Below are positions 1-6,175 of a stretch of DNA of 11,453 bases, piece by piece. The notes beneath the pieces are model-generated. The model searched no databases, had not been told where the DNA came from, and saw nothing but the letters and a program-made list of their open reading frames with translations. The translations under genes were made by a program, and so were the position numbers. Every line of letters starts with the position of its first letter. Positions within the stretch are counted from its first letter, which is position 1. Origin of the DNA: JAFDVL01 sp043719385 (GTDB taxonomy: Bacteria > Acidobacteriota > Blastocatellia > RBC074); the NCBI GenBank assembly GCA_043719385.1, contig JAYSTY010000538.1, positions 1 through 11,453 on the forward strand, in the 5' to 3' direction.

Positions 1-963
1 AACATCGGCCCCGCCGCCGCAATGCCGGTGATGGAAGGCAAGGCGATGCTCTTCAAAGAATTCGCGGGGATTGATGCTTTTCCGATTTGCCTCAATACGC
101 AAAATACCGAAGAAATTATTCAGGTTGTCAAAGCGATTGCGCCGGGATTTGGGGGTATTAATTTAGAAGATATTTCCGCGCCACATTGTTTTGAAGTCGA
201 GGCACGACTCAAAAAAGAATTGGATATTCCTGTCTTTCACGACGATCAGCATGGCACTGCGGTCGTAGTTTTAGCGGCTCTGATCAATGCGCTCAAGATC
301 GTCGGCAAGCAAATGTCCGAAATCAAAGTCGTCGTTTCCGGCACGGGTGCAGCGGGTACAGCAGTTACCAAAATGTTGCTGAATGCCGGCGTCAAAAACA
401 TTATTGGTTGTGACATTCAGGGCGCCATTTTTCGTGGTCGTACTGAGGCGATGAATGAGGCGTTGCAATGGTACGCCGAGCATACGAATCCCGAAAATTT
501 GCGCGGCAGGCTGGTTGATGTGATCGCTGGTGCGGATGTCTTCGTCGGCGTTTCCGCGCCAAATGTTTTGCTGCCCGAAGCCATCCAAAAAATGGCGACC
601 GATGCGATTGTCTTTGCCCTGGCCAATCCAAATCCTGAAATTATGCCCGAAGACGCCGCGCCTTACGCCAAAGTCATTGCCACCGGACGTTCCGATTATC
701 CCAACCAAATCAATAATGTTTTGTGCTTCCCCGGCATTTTCAGAGGCGCCTTGGATTGTCGCGCAACGGATATTAACGAAGCGATGAAGCTCGCCGCAGC
801 ATATGCCATCGCTTCAGTTATCAGTGACGCCGAGTTGCAGCCCGATTACATCATCCCGTCCGTTTTCAACCGCCGCGTTTCTCCTTTAGTCGCAGCCGCA
901 GTTGAAGAAGCGGCTCGCAAAACCGGGGTGGCGAGAAAAGAAAAAGGGTTGGCAGAAGGCTGA
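1..963 (+). CDS. Malic enzyme (malate oxidoreductase, decarboxylating), 5'-truncated
   Basis: This is the C-terminal 320 residues of a malic enzyme, which converts malate to pyruvate and CO2 with reduction of NAD(P) in the cytoplasm. The frame is open from base 1 and begins with NIGPAAAMPVMEGKAMLFK, the conserved MaeB-type stretch, so the ATG at 22 is internal and the true start lies before the window. Other hallmarks are FHDDQHGTAVV, which belongs to the metal/malate site, the Rossmann motif GTGAAGTA just after it, and the C-terminal TGRSDYPNQINNVLCFPG block. The gene stops about 40 residues after the family core, so there is no phosphotransacetylase domain of the kind fused to E. coli MaeB. 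NAD versus NADP preference cannot be read here. The small gene at 1070 follows after about 106 bp with no obvious terminator between them, so co-transcription is possible. Confidence 0.95.
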   Translation, partial: NIGPAAAMPVMEGKAMLFKEFAGIDAFPICLNTQNTEEIIQVVKAIAPGFGGINLEDISAPHCFEVEARLKKELDIPVFHDDQHGTAVVVLAALINALKIVGKQMSEIKVVVSGTGAAGTAVTKMLLNAGVKNIIGCDIQGAIFRGRTEAMNEALQWYAEHTNPENLRGRLVDVIAGADVFVGVSAPNVLLPEAIQKMATDAIVFALANPNPEIMPEDAAPYAKVIATGRSDYPNQINNVLCFPGIFRGALDCRATDINEAMKLAAAYAIASVISDAELQPDYIIPSVFNRRVSPLVAAAVEEAARKTGVARKEKGLAEG

Positions 964-1069
964 GATTAAAATCCGGCAATAGAAATTTTCAAGATTTTGG
1001 AGAGCTATTATCCCCGCCAAATTATCAAGCCTGCCACACAAGATTTCGTTGAGGAGTTGTTTGAAGCAA

Positions 1070-1420
1070 ATGACGCTGAGTGAATGCAAAGAACAAATTG
1101 ATCAAGACCCTGCCAATTGGTCGCGCTATCTGATGAGTTTCGTTGATGAATTCAGGAGGACGAGAGAGTTGCGCCTGTTAGCTGCACCATTTGCCAATGA
1201 TGGTTCTCGGATGAGCGCAATTTTGGCGGCTACGGCTGAGCAGCTATGCTTTGAAACGAAACTGGCTACACCATTCTGGATTCAGCAAATCAAGGCCTGT
1301 GATAAGCCGTGGTTTGTTTCCGGGATGGAAAATTTGAAGGCAATTGCCTTAGTTGAAAGCCCGCTCCCATTTCGACTGCGAAAGATTTTCGTGCTGGAAA
1401 ATTTTCTGGCTCGCATTTAA
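1070..1420 (+). CDS. Small protein of unknown function (116 aa)
   Basis: I do not recognise a named family with certainty. The protein is 116 residues, soluble, with no signal peptide or membrane segment. It reads as a real protein. Near the N-terminus is SFVDEFRRTREL (about 23-34). The C-terminal half carries KPWFVSG (about 79-85), ALVESPLPFR (about 93-102) and FVLENFLARI (about 107-116). This resembles, from memory, small proteins annotated as hypothetical and often found beside nucleotidyltransferase-like or toxin-antitoxin genes, but no such partner lies here. The ATG at 1070 has GAGGAG at 1051-1056, a somewhat long spacing. A TTG at 1049 in the same frame is an alternative start giving 123 residues, and the frame is open back to 983. 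The downstream region holds an imperfect TTTCCCCT/AGGGGAAA pair (1438-1445, 1490-1497). Confidence 0.7.
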   Translation: MTLSECKEQIDQDPANWSRYLMSFVDEFRRTRELRLLAAPFANDGSRMSAILAATAEQLCFETKLATPFWIQQIKACDKPWFVSGMENLKAIALVESPLPFRLRKIFVLENFLARI

Positions 1421-1564
1421 AGATTGAAAAATTCAGCTTTCCCCTATTCAGCGAATTTTTCACTCTGAATTCGATTTTTTGTCTCAAGCAGGGGAAATAT
1501 TTTTCCAAAAATTGAAAAAAGTAGCCCGAATAGTGAATTTTTAGCAAAAAACTCACATTTTCGC

Positions 1565-1593
1565 TTGGCTACTCGTCCCAGGATTAGTACTAT
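1565..1593 (+). promoter_or_regulatory. Candidate sigma70-type promoter
   Basis: TTGGCT at 1565-1570 and TACTAT at 1588-1593 are separated by exactly 17 bases. The expected start of transcription is near the G at about 1600. It lies in a gene-free stretch and points at the structured region ending in the terminator at 1730-1772. Confidence 0.5.
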
Positions 1594-1599
1594 GCTTTT

Positions 1600-1772
1600 G
1601 GGGAGAGGGAGCAAAACGGATAACGGGCATCAGATTATTTATTTATTTAACTTTTCTGTTGTTGCGTTCCCGTAACTCTGCCTTGCTTCTCTCCTCATAA
1701 AAATTCTGCCGTTGCGATAAACGGTCAAGAAAAGCCTGATTCTCCTGAATAATGAGTCGGGCTTTTCGTTTT
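1600..1772 (+). ncRNA. Candidate small RNA or 5' leader (about 170 nt)
   Basis: The stretch runs from the predicted start of the promoter at 1565-1593 to an intrinsic terminator. It contains no credible reading frame but several stems. The purine-rich 5' end (about 1600-1615) can pair imperfectly with the pyrimidine stretch 1683-1696. GTTGCG/CGTAAC forms a hairpin at 1661-1676 with one G-U pair. CCGTT/AACGG forms another at 1709-1724. The terminator follows. It is either an independent small RNA or a leader/attenuator for the acetyltransferase gene that begins about 105 bases further on. I could not match it to a known riboswitch, 6S RNA or other Rfam-type consensus by eye. Confidence 0.4.
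1730..1772 (+). terminator. Rho-independent terminator
   Basis: The arms 1730-1742 and 1754-1766 form a 13-bp stem (AAAAGCCTGATTC with GAGTCGGGCTTTT). The two positions that are not Watson-Crick are G-U pairs on the + strand. The loop is 11 bases and a CGTTTTT tract follows at 1767-1773. Confidence 0.8.
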
Positions 1773-1783
1773 TGAATACCCCG

Positions 1784-1822
1784 TCGCTACGGCTCTGGGT
1801 ACTGTACCGCGAGCCGTAGCGA
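1784..1822. repeat. REP-like palindrome, copy 1 (GTACC-N6-CGTAGCGAG)
   Basis: TCGCTACGGCTC (1784-1795) and GAGCCGTAGCGA (1811-1822) are perfect 12-base inverted arms. Between them lies a second palindrome, GGTAC-T-GTACC (1798-1808), so the whole element can fold into one long interrupted hairpin. The segment from GTACC onward shares its layout with the element at 10447-10467. It sits about 55 bases before the acetyltransferase start codon. Confidence 0.65.
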
Positions 1823-1877
1823 GCCAGGTTCCGTCCACTGAGATAAATATGTCTCGGTCTCCTTCTAGAGGTTTATG

Positions 1878-2447
1878 ATGTCAGTCGTTGCTTCTGCCAG
1901 TAATTTATTAGCCAGCGTTCCCAAAGATGTTCTCTTTCGTGATGGCGAGACTCGCCAAATCAGAGCGTTGCAGCCCAACGATCAGGAAAAGCTCAAAGCT
2001 TTATTAAGTCGCTGCTCACCCGAATCATTGCGTTTCCGTTTTTTACATTCGATCAAAGCTTTATCAGAAGAGGAGTTTCAGTACCTCATGTCCGTTGATG
2101 GTTCGCAACGTGTGGCGCTCCTGGTCATCGAAGCTGCCAACCCAAATGACAGCACAGAGGAACGCGTTATTGCGGTCGGAAGATATAAAGCAACTGAAGA
2201 CAAACCTGAGATGGCTGAAGTTTCGTTCCTGGTCGAAGATGCCCGTCAGCGGCGCGGCATTGGCACAGTCCTGTTGGAAGAGTTGGCAGAAATAGCCCGA
2301 CAACACAATATCACGCGGTTTAGTGCTGATGTCTTGAGCGATAATCAATTAATGCTGCAAGTTTTTCGACACGCCGGATATGCGCTTTCCGGCTCCACCA
2401 GTTATGGCGTGACACACCTTGAATTTCCGTTGCTAAAATCATCCTGA
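1878..2447 (+). CDS. GNAT-family N-acetyltransferase
   Basis: This is a Gcn5-related acetyltransferase of about 189 residues, expected to move an acyl group from acetyl-CoA to an amine. The start of the fold is DGETRQIRALQPNDQEKL (about 22-40). The acetyl-CoA pyrophosphate loop follows strand 4 as RQRRGIGTVLLEEL (about 123-136, with the Q/R-x-x-G-x-G/A signature). The C-terminal strand-helix region DVLSDNQLMLQVFRHAGY (about 151-168) is also typical. The N-terminal part with RCSPESLRFRFL resembles the acetyltransferase domain of Pat-type protein lysine acetyltransferases, but no cyclic-nucleotide or acyl-CoA synthetase domain is attached, so the substrate is unknown. Two adjacent ATGs exist at 1875 and 1878. 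I prefer the second because AGAGG at 1867-1871 is then spaced by six bases. It probably forms its own transcription unit, 118 bases before recJ. Confidence 0.9.
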   Translation: MSVVASASNLLASVPKDVLFRDGETRQIRALQPNDQEKLKALLSRCSPESLRFRFLHSIKALSEEEFQYLMSVDGSQRVALLVIEAANPNDSTEERVIAVGRYKATEDKPEMAEVSFLVEDARQRRGIGTVLLEELAEIARQHNITRFSADVLSDNQLMLQVFRHAGYALSGSTSYGVTHLEFPLLKSS

Positions 2448-2565
2448 AAATATTTTGCTGCGACTCTGCCCTGGAAATTTACCCTTTGCCTGCCCGTTGC
2501 TAGTTTTGCTCTTTCCTTGTAACCTGCGTGCTTAAATAAAGCGGCAAACCCCCATTATTTCGGTC

Positions 2566-4338
2566 ATGCAAAAAATAACGAACAACGGATTACCAACCCT
2601 GCTGAAAGGGCTTTCAGGCGCACGCTGGCAACTGTCTGAAGGCAATGAGGTTTTGCTGCGGCAATTGCAGGAGGAAACCGGCGAAGCTATTTTGCTGTTG
2701 CGCTGTCTCCTCAATCGTGGTCTCGCAAATAGTCATCAGATTGAAGATTTCCTCGCCCCTGATTTCGCCCATCATCGTTATTCTCCCGCCTTGCTCCGGG
2801 ATATGCCTTTTGCCGTCGAACGCTTACGCCACGCGGTCGTCAGTCAGGAAAAAATTCTGATCGTCACAGATTTTGATGTGGACGGGACAACTTCCAGCGT
2901 CATTCTTTCCAACACTCTCCGGCTGATCGGCGCAGCGCCGCAGCAAATTTCGTGTTATGTGCCTGATCGTTTTACCGAAGGCTATGGTTTGTCGCCACAA
3001 ATCGTCGAGAAAGCGGCGACTGAAGGCTACCAGATAATTCTCACCGCCGACATCGGCATTAAATCGCATGCGGAAGCCCGGTTGGCGCGTGAACGCGGCA
3101 TTGATTTGATTATCTGCGATCACCATTTGCCCGACGGCGAAGATGTTCCCGCTGATGCGTTTGCGGTGCTCTGCCCCAAAGGTTCTTCCGGCACAGATTA
3201 CCCCAACAAAGATTTAGCTGCCTGCGGTGTCGCCTTGAAACTGGCGGATGCTTTACTAGAAGGAAATCCCCGCCGCGAAGCTTTCATTGCTTCGTTAGCT
3301 AAACTCACAGCCATCGGCTCCATCGCGGATATGGTGGATGTTTCCAATGCCGAAAATCGTGCGATCATCAAACACGGTTTGCAAACCCTTGGACAGCCCA
3401 GCAGCAATCCCGGCTTACGCGCGTTGCTGAACATCGCTCAGGTCACTGCCCCCGTCACGGCTTATGACATCGGCTTCAAAATTGGCCCGCGTATCAATGC
3501 CGCCGGACGTATCGCACACGCCAACACCGTGCTTGCGCTTTTTGCCGCACGCACTGATGCTGAAGCCGAAGCCATCGCCAGCGATTTAGATAAGCTCAAT
3601 CAGGAGCGGCAACAAATTCAGCAAACGCTGGTCACAAAAATTCTGGCTGAAGTTGATGGAAAAAATAATCTACCCCGCGTCCTGCTTTTTTCCGGTCACG
3701 AATCAGACGGTTATCATCGCGGCGTAGTTGGCATCGTTTGCTCGAAATTAGTCGAGCGAACCGGGCGTCCAACATTGACCTGCGCAATCAATGAAGCAGG
3801 CATCGCGCACGGTTCGGCGCGTTCGATCAAAGGCTTTCACATCGTCGAGGCAATGCAATCAGCGTCCGACATTTTAATCAAATTTGGCGGACATCCGATG
3901 GCTGCGGGTTTCACAATTAAGGCGGAAAATCTGGAAGAATTTCGAGCGCGGTTGCTTCGTTATGCCGAAGAATTTTTGCGGGAGGAAGATTTGGGTCGCA
4001 CCCTGGTCGCCGACGCCGAAATGAAACCGGAAGACATTACCATTCCGCTGATTCAATCATTAGCGCGGATGGAACCACACGGCATCGGCAATCCGGCGCC
4101 GCTGTTTTTGCTGCGTAATCTGCCGATACGGGCGCTCAACGTGATGAAGGAAAAGCATCTGAAAATTTATGTTGGTTCAACTCGCAACGCGCTGGAAGCC
4201 GTCTGGTGGAATGCCGCGCAATATCAGGAGCAGTTGTCGCAAGCCGATAAAATCAGTTTGCTCTGTCGCCCTGAAATTAACGAATGGAAAGGCCGTGTCA
4301 GTATTCAGTTGAAAGTTATGGATGCGGCAATTGGCTAA
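2566..4338 (+). CDS. recJ: Single-stranded-DNA-specific exonuclease RecJ
   Basis: RecJ degrades single-stranded DNA 5' to 3' in RecF-pathway recombination, mismatch repair and base-excision repair. The 590-residue length is normal. The DHH phosphoesterase motifs are in order: DFDVDG (102-107), TADIGI (160-165), DHH (185-187) and the GSIADMVDV block (251-259). Next come GPRINAAGR (307-315), the DHHA1 motifs SARSIKGFHI (417-426) and GGHPMAAG (441-448), and the C-terminal OB-fold region from about 495 containing GIGNPAP (506-512). The second motif is slightly unusual: most RecJ have VDNGI, here ADIGI, but the metal-binding Asp is kept. There is no clear Shine-Dalgarno before the ATG at 2566, and no better start is visible. 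The Dabb gene follows after 27 bases and is probably co-transcribed. Confidence 0.96.
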   Translation: MQKITNNGLPTLLKGLSGARWQLSEGNEVLLRQLQEETGEAILLLRCLLNRGLANSHQIEDFLAPDFAHHRYSPALLRDMPFAVERLRHAVVSQEKILIVTDFDVDGTTSSVILSNTLRLIGAAPQQISCYVPDRFTEGYGLSPQIVEKAATEGYQIILTADIGIKSHAEARLARERGIDLIICDHHLPDGEDVPADAFAVLCPKGSSGTDYPNKDLAACGVALKLADALLEGNPRREAFIASLAKLTAIGSIADMVDVSNAENRAIIKHGLQTLGQPSSNPGLRALLNIAQVTAPVTAYDIGFKIGPRINAAGRIAHANTVLALFAARTDAEAEAIASDLDKLNQERQQIQQTLVTKILAEVDGKNNLPRVLLFSGHESDGYHRGVVGIVCSKLVERTGRPTLTCAINEAGIAHGSARSIKGFHIVEAMQSASDILIKFGGHPMAAGFTIKAENLEEFRARLLRYAEEFLREEDLGRTLVADAEMKPEDITIPLIQSLARMEPHGIGNPAPLFLLRNLPIRALNVMKEKHLKIYVGSTRNALEAVWWNAAQYQEQLSQADKISLLCRPEINEWKGRVSIQLKVMDAAIG

Positions 4339-4365
4339 TAATCAAAAATAAGAAGGAGACTCATC

Positions 4366-4656
4366 TTGATTCGACACATAGTTTTTTTCAAATTCAAAGC
4401 TGAAACCCCTGCCAGCGAACGCGAAGATTTATTATCCATGCTCCGCGCTTTGCCCGACAAAATTGCCGAAATTCAAAGCCTTGAAGCGGGCGCAGACGTT
4501 ATCCATTCGCCACGTTCATTTGATTTGGCATTAGTCTCAACTTTTGCGGATTTGGCGGCGCTTGGTGTGTACGCTAAACATCCCGATCATTTGCCTGTCG
4601 TTGAAAAGGCCAAAGCGATTTGTGAACAGGTTGCCGCCGTTGATTACGAGGTTTAG
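4366..4656 (+). CDS. Dabb-domain (stress-responsive alpha/beta barrel) protein
   Basis: This 96-residue protein consists of a single Dabb domain, a ferredoxin-like dimeric alpha/beta barrel. The family marks are MIRHIVFFKFK at the N-terminus (with the conserved His4), the middle strand SFDLALVSTFADLAAL (51-66) and YAKHPDHLPVVE (69-80) in the last helix region. Family members have varied roles (stress proteins, some enzymes), so no reaction can be assigned. Translation most likely starts at the TTG at 4366, because AAGGAG at 4353-4358 is spaced by seven bases and no ATG is near. The 27-base gap after recJ suggests one operon. It ends next to a hairpin that can terminate transcription. Confidence 0.9.
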   Translation: MIRHIVFFKFKAETPASEREDLLSMLRALPDKIAEIQSLEAGADVIHSPRSFDLALVSTFADLAALGVYAKHPDHLPVVEKAKAICEQVAAVDYEV

Positions 4657-4666
4657 CAAAAAAATT

Positions 4667-4737
4667 AGCCACAGATTTTCCCGGCTTAACACAGCTTTCT
4701 GTCTTTCATCTGTGCTTGTCTGTAAAAATCTGTGGCT
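4667..4737. terminator. CACAGAT-type inverted repeat, likely bidirectional terminator
   Basis: AGCCACAGATTTT (4667-4679) and AAAATCTGTGGCT (4725-4737) are perfect 13-base inverted arms. The loop carries further partial copies of the unit, for example CATCTGTG read on the + strand. The element lies between convergent genes. On + the stem is followed by GTATTTTTA, and on - by AATTTTTTTG, so it could terminate both. CACAGAT-rich repeats of this look recur in many environmental genomes, in my recollection. Confidence 0.65.
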
Positions 4738-4743
4738 GTATTT

Positions 4744-5133
4744 TTAGCTCTGGATTTCCGGCGCGATTGTCTGTCGCAACTCGCTGCGCAACCGTTCAAT
4801 TTCATCCATTTTGTTGTGGATTTTTCCAAACAATTCCACCTGCCCTTTGATTCCTTCAGCAATCAGAAAATTCGCGGCTTCGGAGCGCGATTTAAAAATT
4901 CCGGCAGAAACCAGCGTATCCAGCGCATCGGATTCCTTTTCGCCTAAACGCAAAATTACGGTCGTGTCTTTGACGTTCATGGCGCGTTCGACCGCTTTGT
5001 TGATAGTCTCCGGCGCTTTGGAAACAAAATCACGAATCGCGTTGACGACCTCATCAATTGGCGAGACTGGATTGCTCGGTTGATTGGGCGGTGTAGTGCT
5101 TGGAACTAATTGTTCACCTGATTGATTACTCAT
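4744..5133 (-). CDS. Ribbon-helix-helix (CopG-like) domain protein
   Basis: The protein has 129 residues in three parts. Residues 1-25 are low complexity (Ser/Pro/Asn). Residues 26-55 are a predicted helix. Residues 57-95 (from TTVILRLGEKESDALDTL, through SAGIFKSRSEAANFLI, to AEGI) fit the ribbon-helix-helix DNA-binding fold: a short strand with alternating residues, then two helices joined by a turn with the typical SRSEA. The C-terminal part (about 100-122) is rich in heptad-like hydrophobic and charged residues and may be a short coiled coil. It may be a transcriptional regulator or antitoxin-like protein, but no toxin gene is adjacent. The ATG at 5133 is preceded by AAGGAG at a good distance. 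The LemA-like gene lies 78 bases upstream on the same strand, so the two may share a transcript. No function is assigned. Confidence 0.8.
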   Translation of the reverse strand: MSNQSGEQLVPSTTPPNQPSNPVSPIDEVVNAIRDFVSKAPETINKAVERAMNVKDTTVILRLGEKESDALDTLVSAGIFKSRSEAANFLIAEGIKGQVELFGKIHNKMDEIERLRSELRQTIAPEIQS

Positions 5134-5211
5134 AAATTCTCCTTAAAAGTTATTGCCACTGGATCAACGTTAACTGTCTGAGAAAAGTTGCAGGATAGAT
5201 TTACAATCGTT

Positions 5212-6072
5212 TTATTGCTGCTCAACTTCAATCTGCGGCTCAAGTTTCGTGAAGCCGAAACCAAACGCGACCAGCGTAAACGGCAGACGTTGAATTTTGT
5301 CGTTGAAAATATTTACTCCGGTCAAATACTCGTTCCGCGCTGCAATTAAATTTTTCTTCGCCGTCTCAAACGCTTCATTCAACCGCAAATAGGCATCGTT
5401 AGCTTTCAGGTCTGGATTGTCATCAATCAGTTTTGCAATTGGCTCGACCGCCTGATTGAGTTCTTTGTAAGCAGCTTTGATCGTCTCAGCATCGTTGCTT
5501 TCAAGTGCTTTTTTGCTTGCTGCCCGTGCGGTATTGACGGCGGCTAATGGCTCCGGGTCTTTTTTGATAACGACTTTGGCGGTATCCAGCAACTTGAAAG
5601 CTGCTTCGCCTTCCGCTGTCATTGCGCTGAGAAATCTCTTCCAGGCCATTTCCGCTGCCTCGCGCCGTCGTTTCAATTCATCTTTGGAATAGGGATATAA
5701 TTTTTCGACCGGATAAAATTTAGCGTCATTTTTGAACTGCTCCCACTTCCAACTGCCGTCCGGTTGTGGCGCAAAAATCAGCGGAATCGCTTTGTTAGTA
5801 GACATACCATTAGTTTCAGCTTTTTCTTTGATCGTCACCGTCGCTTTACCATCTTTGGGCGAAACAGTAATTTCTCCGATTTCAATCACTTCGTCCAATG
5901 CTCCCTTAATATTGGTCAGCGGCGAATCTGATTGCGTGATAACCTGTGAGGCCAGCGCATGATAAATTTCATCTTTCGTAATCTTTTTGGCGGGCGCTTG
6001 CGCCGACACTGCGAAAGAGGCTAAAACTACAATGAACAATGTGTAAGTTAATTTGGCAAACGGTTTGAGCAT
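5212..6072 (-). CDS. Exported protein with a LemA-like C-terminal region
   Basis: The protein has 286 residues. Residues 1-26 form a signal peptide (charged start, hydrophobic TYTLFIVVLASFAVS, cleavage expected after AQA). Residues about 30-125 form an unrecognised N-terminal domain of mixed strands ending in DGSWKWEQF (105-113). From about 130 the chain is helical, and 175-275 resembles the LemA family: AVNTARAASKKAL, then the hallmark DNPDLKANDAYLRLNEAFE (218-236), the NLIAARNEYLTGVNIFNDKI helix (241-260) and a terminal FGFGFTKLEP. Classical LemA has an N-terminal membrane helix and no extra domain, so the arrangement is unusual. LemA function is poorly defined, with a suggested envelope role. 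GGAGG lies just upstream of the ATG at 6072. It is transcribed divergently from hflX, with about 100 bases between them. Confidence 0.75.
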   Translation of the reverse strand: MLKPFAKLTYTLFIVVLASFAVSAQAPAKKITKDEIYHALASQVITQSDSPLTNIKGALDEVIEIGEITVSPKDGKATVTIKEKAETNGMSTNKAIPLIFAPQPDGSWKWEQFKNDAKFYPVEKLYPYSKDELKRRREAAEMAWKRFLSAMTAEGEAAFKLLDTAKVVIKKDPEPLAAVNTARAASKKALESNDAETIKAAYKELNQAVEPIAKLIDDNPDLKANDAYLRLNEAFETAKKNLIAARNEYLTGVNIFNDKIQRLPFTLVAFGFGFTKLEPQIEVEQQ

Positions 6073-6129
6073 ATCCCCTCCGAAACAATCTGTCCGGTAG
6101 GCTCAGCGCCTGCGGACTCATAAAATCAC

Positions 6130-6149
6130 CGTAGCTGAAAGTTGCTACG
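6130..6149 (+). other. Small hairpin in the hflX leader
   Basis: CGTAGC (6130-6135) and GCTACG (6144-6149) are perfect inverted arms around an 8-base loop. The hairpin lies 13 bases before the AAGGAG of hflX and inside the divergent intergenic region, so it could be an operator or a leader hairpin. No regulator is identifiable. Confidence 0.3.
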
Positions 6150-6175
6150 ATCCAGACAACAGAAGGAGTTTAGTT

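Noticed and set aside
271..708. A 145-codon minus-strand frame inside the malic enzyme gene
   Set aside because: It is entirely antisense to a clear malic enzyme coding sequence, and its product has no recognisable motif.
1438..1497. TTTCCCCT/AGGGGAAA inverted pair as a terminator for the small unknown gene
   Set aside because: Only 8 bp with a loop of more than 40 bases; too weak to call, though a short T run follows.
1596..1626. Possible glycine riboswitch (GGGGAGAGGGAGCAAAACGG)
   Set aside because: The second conserved half (CCGAAGG...CTCTCAGG type) is absent, and the downstream gene is an acetyltransferase and not a glycine gene.
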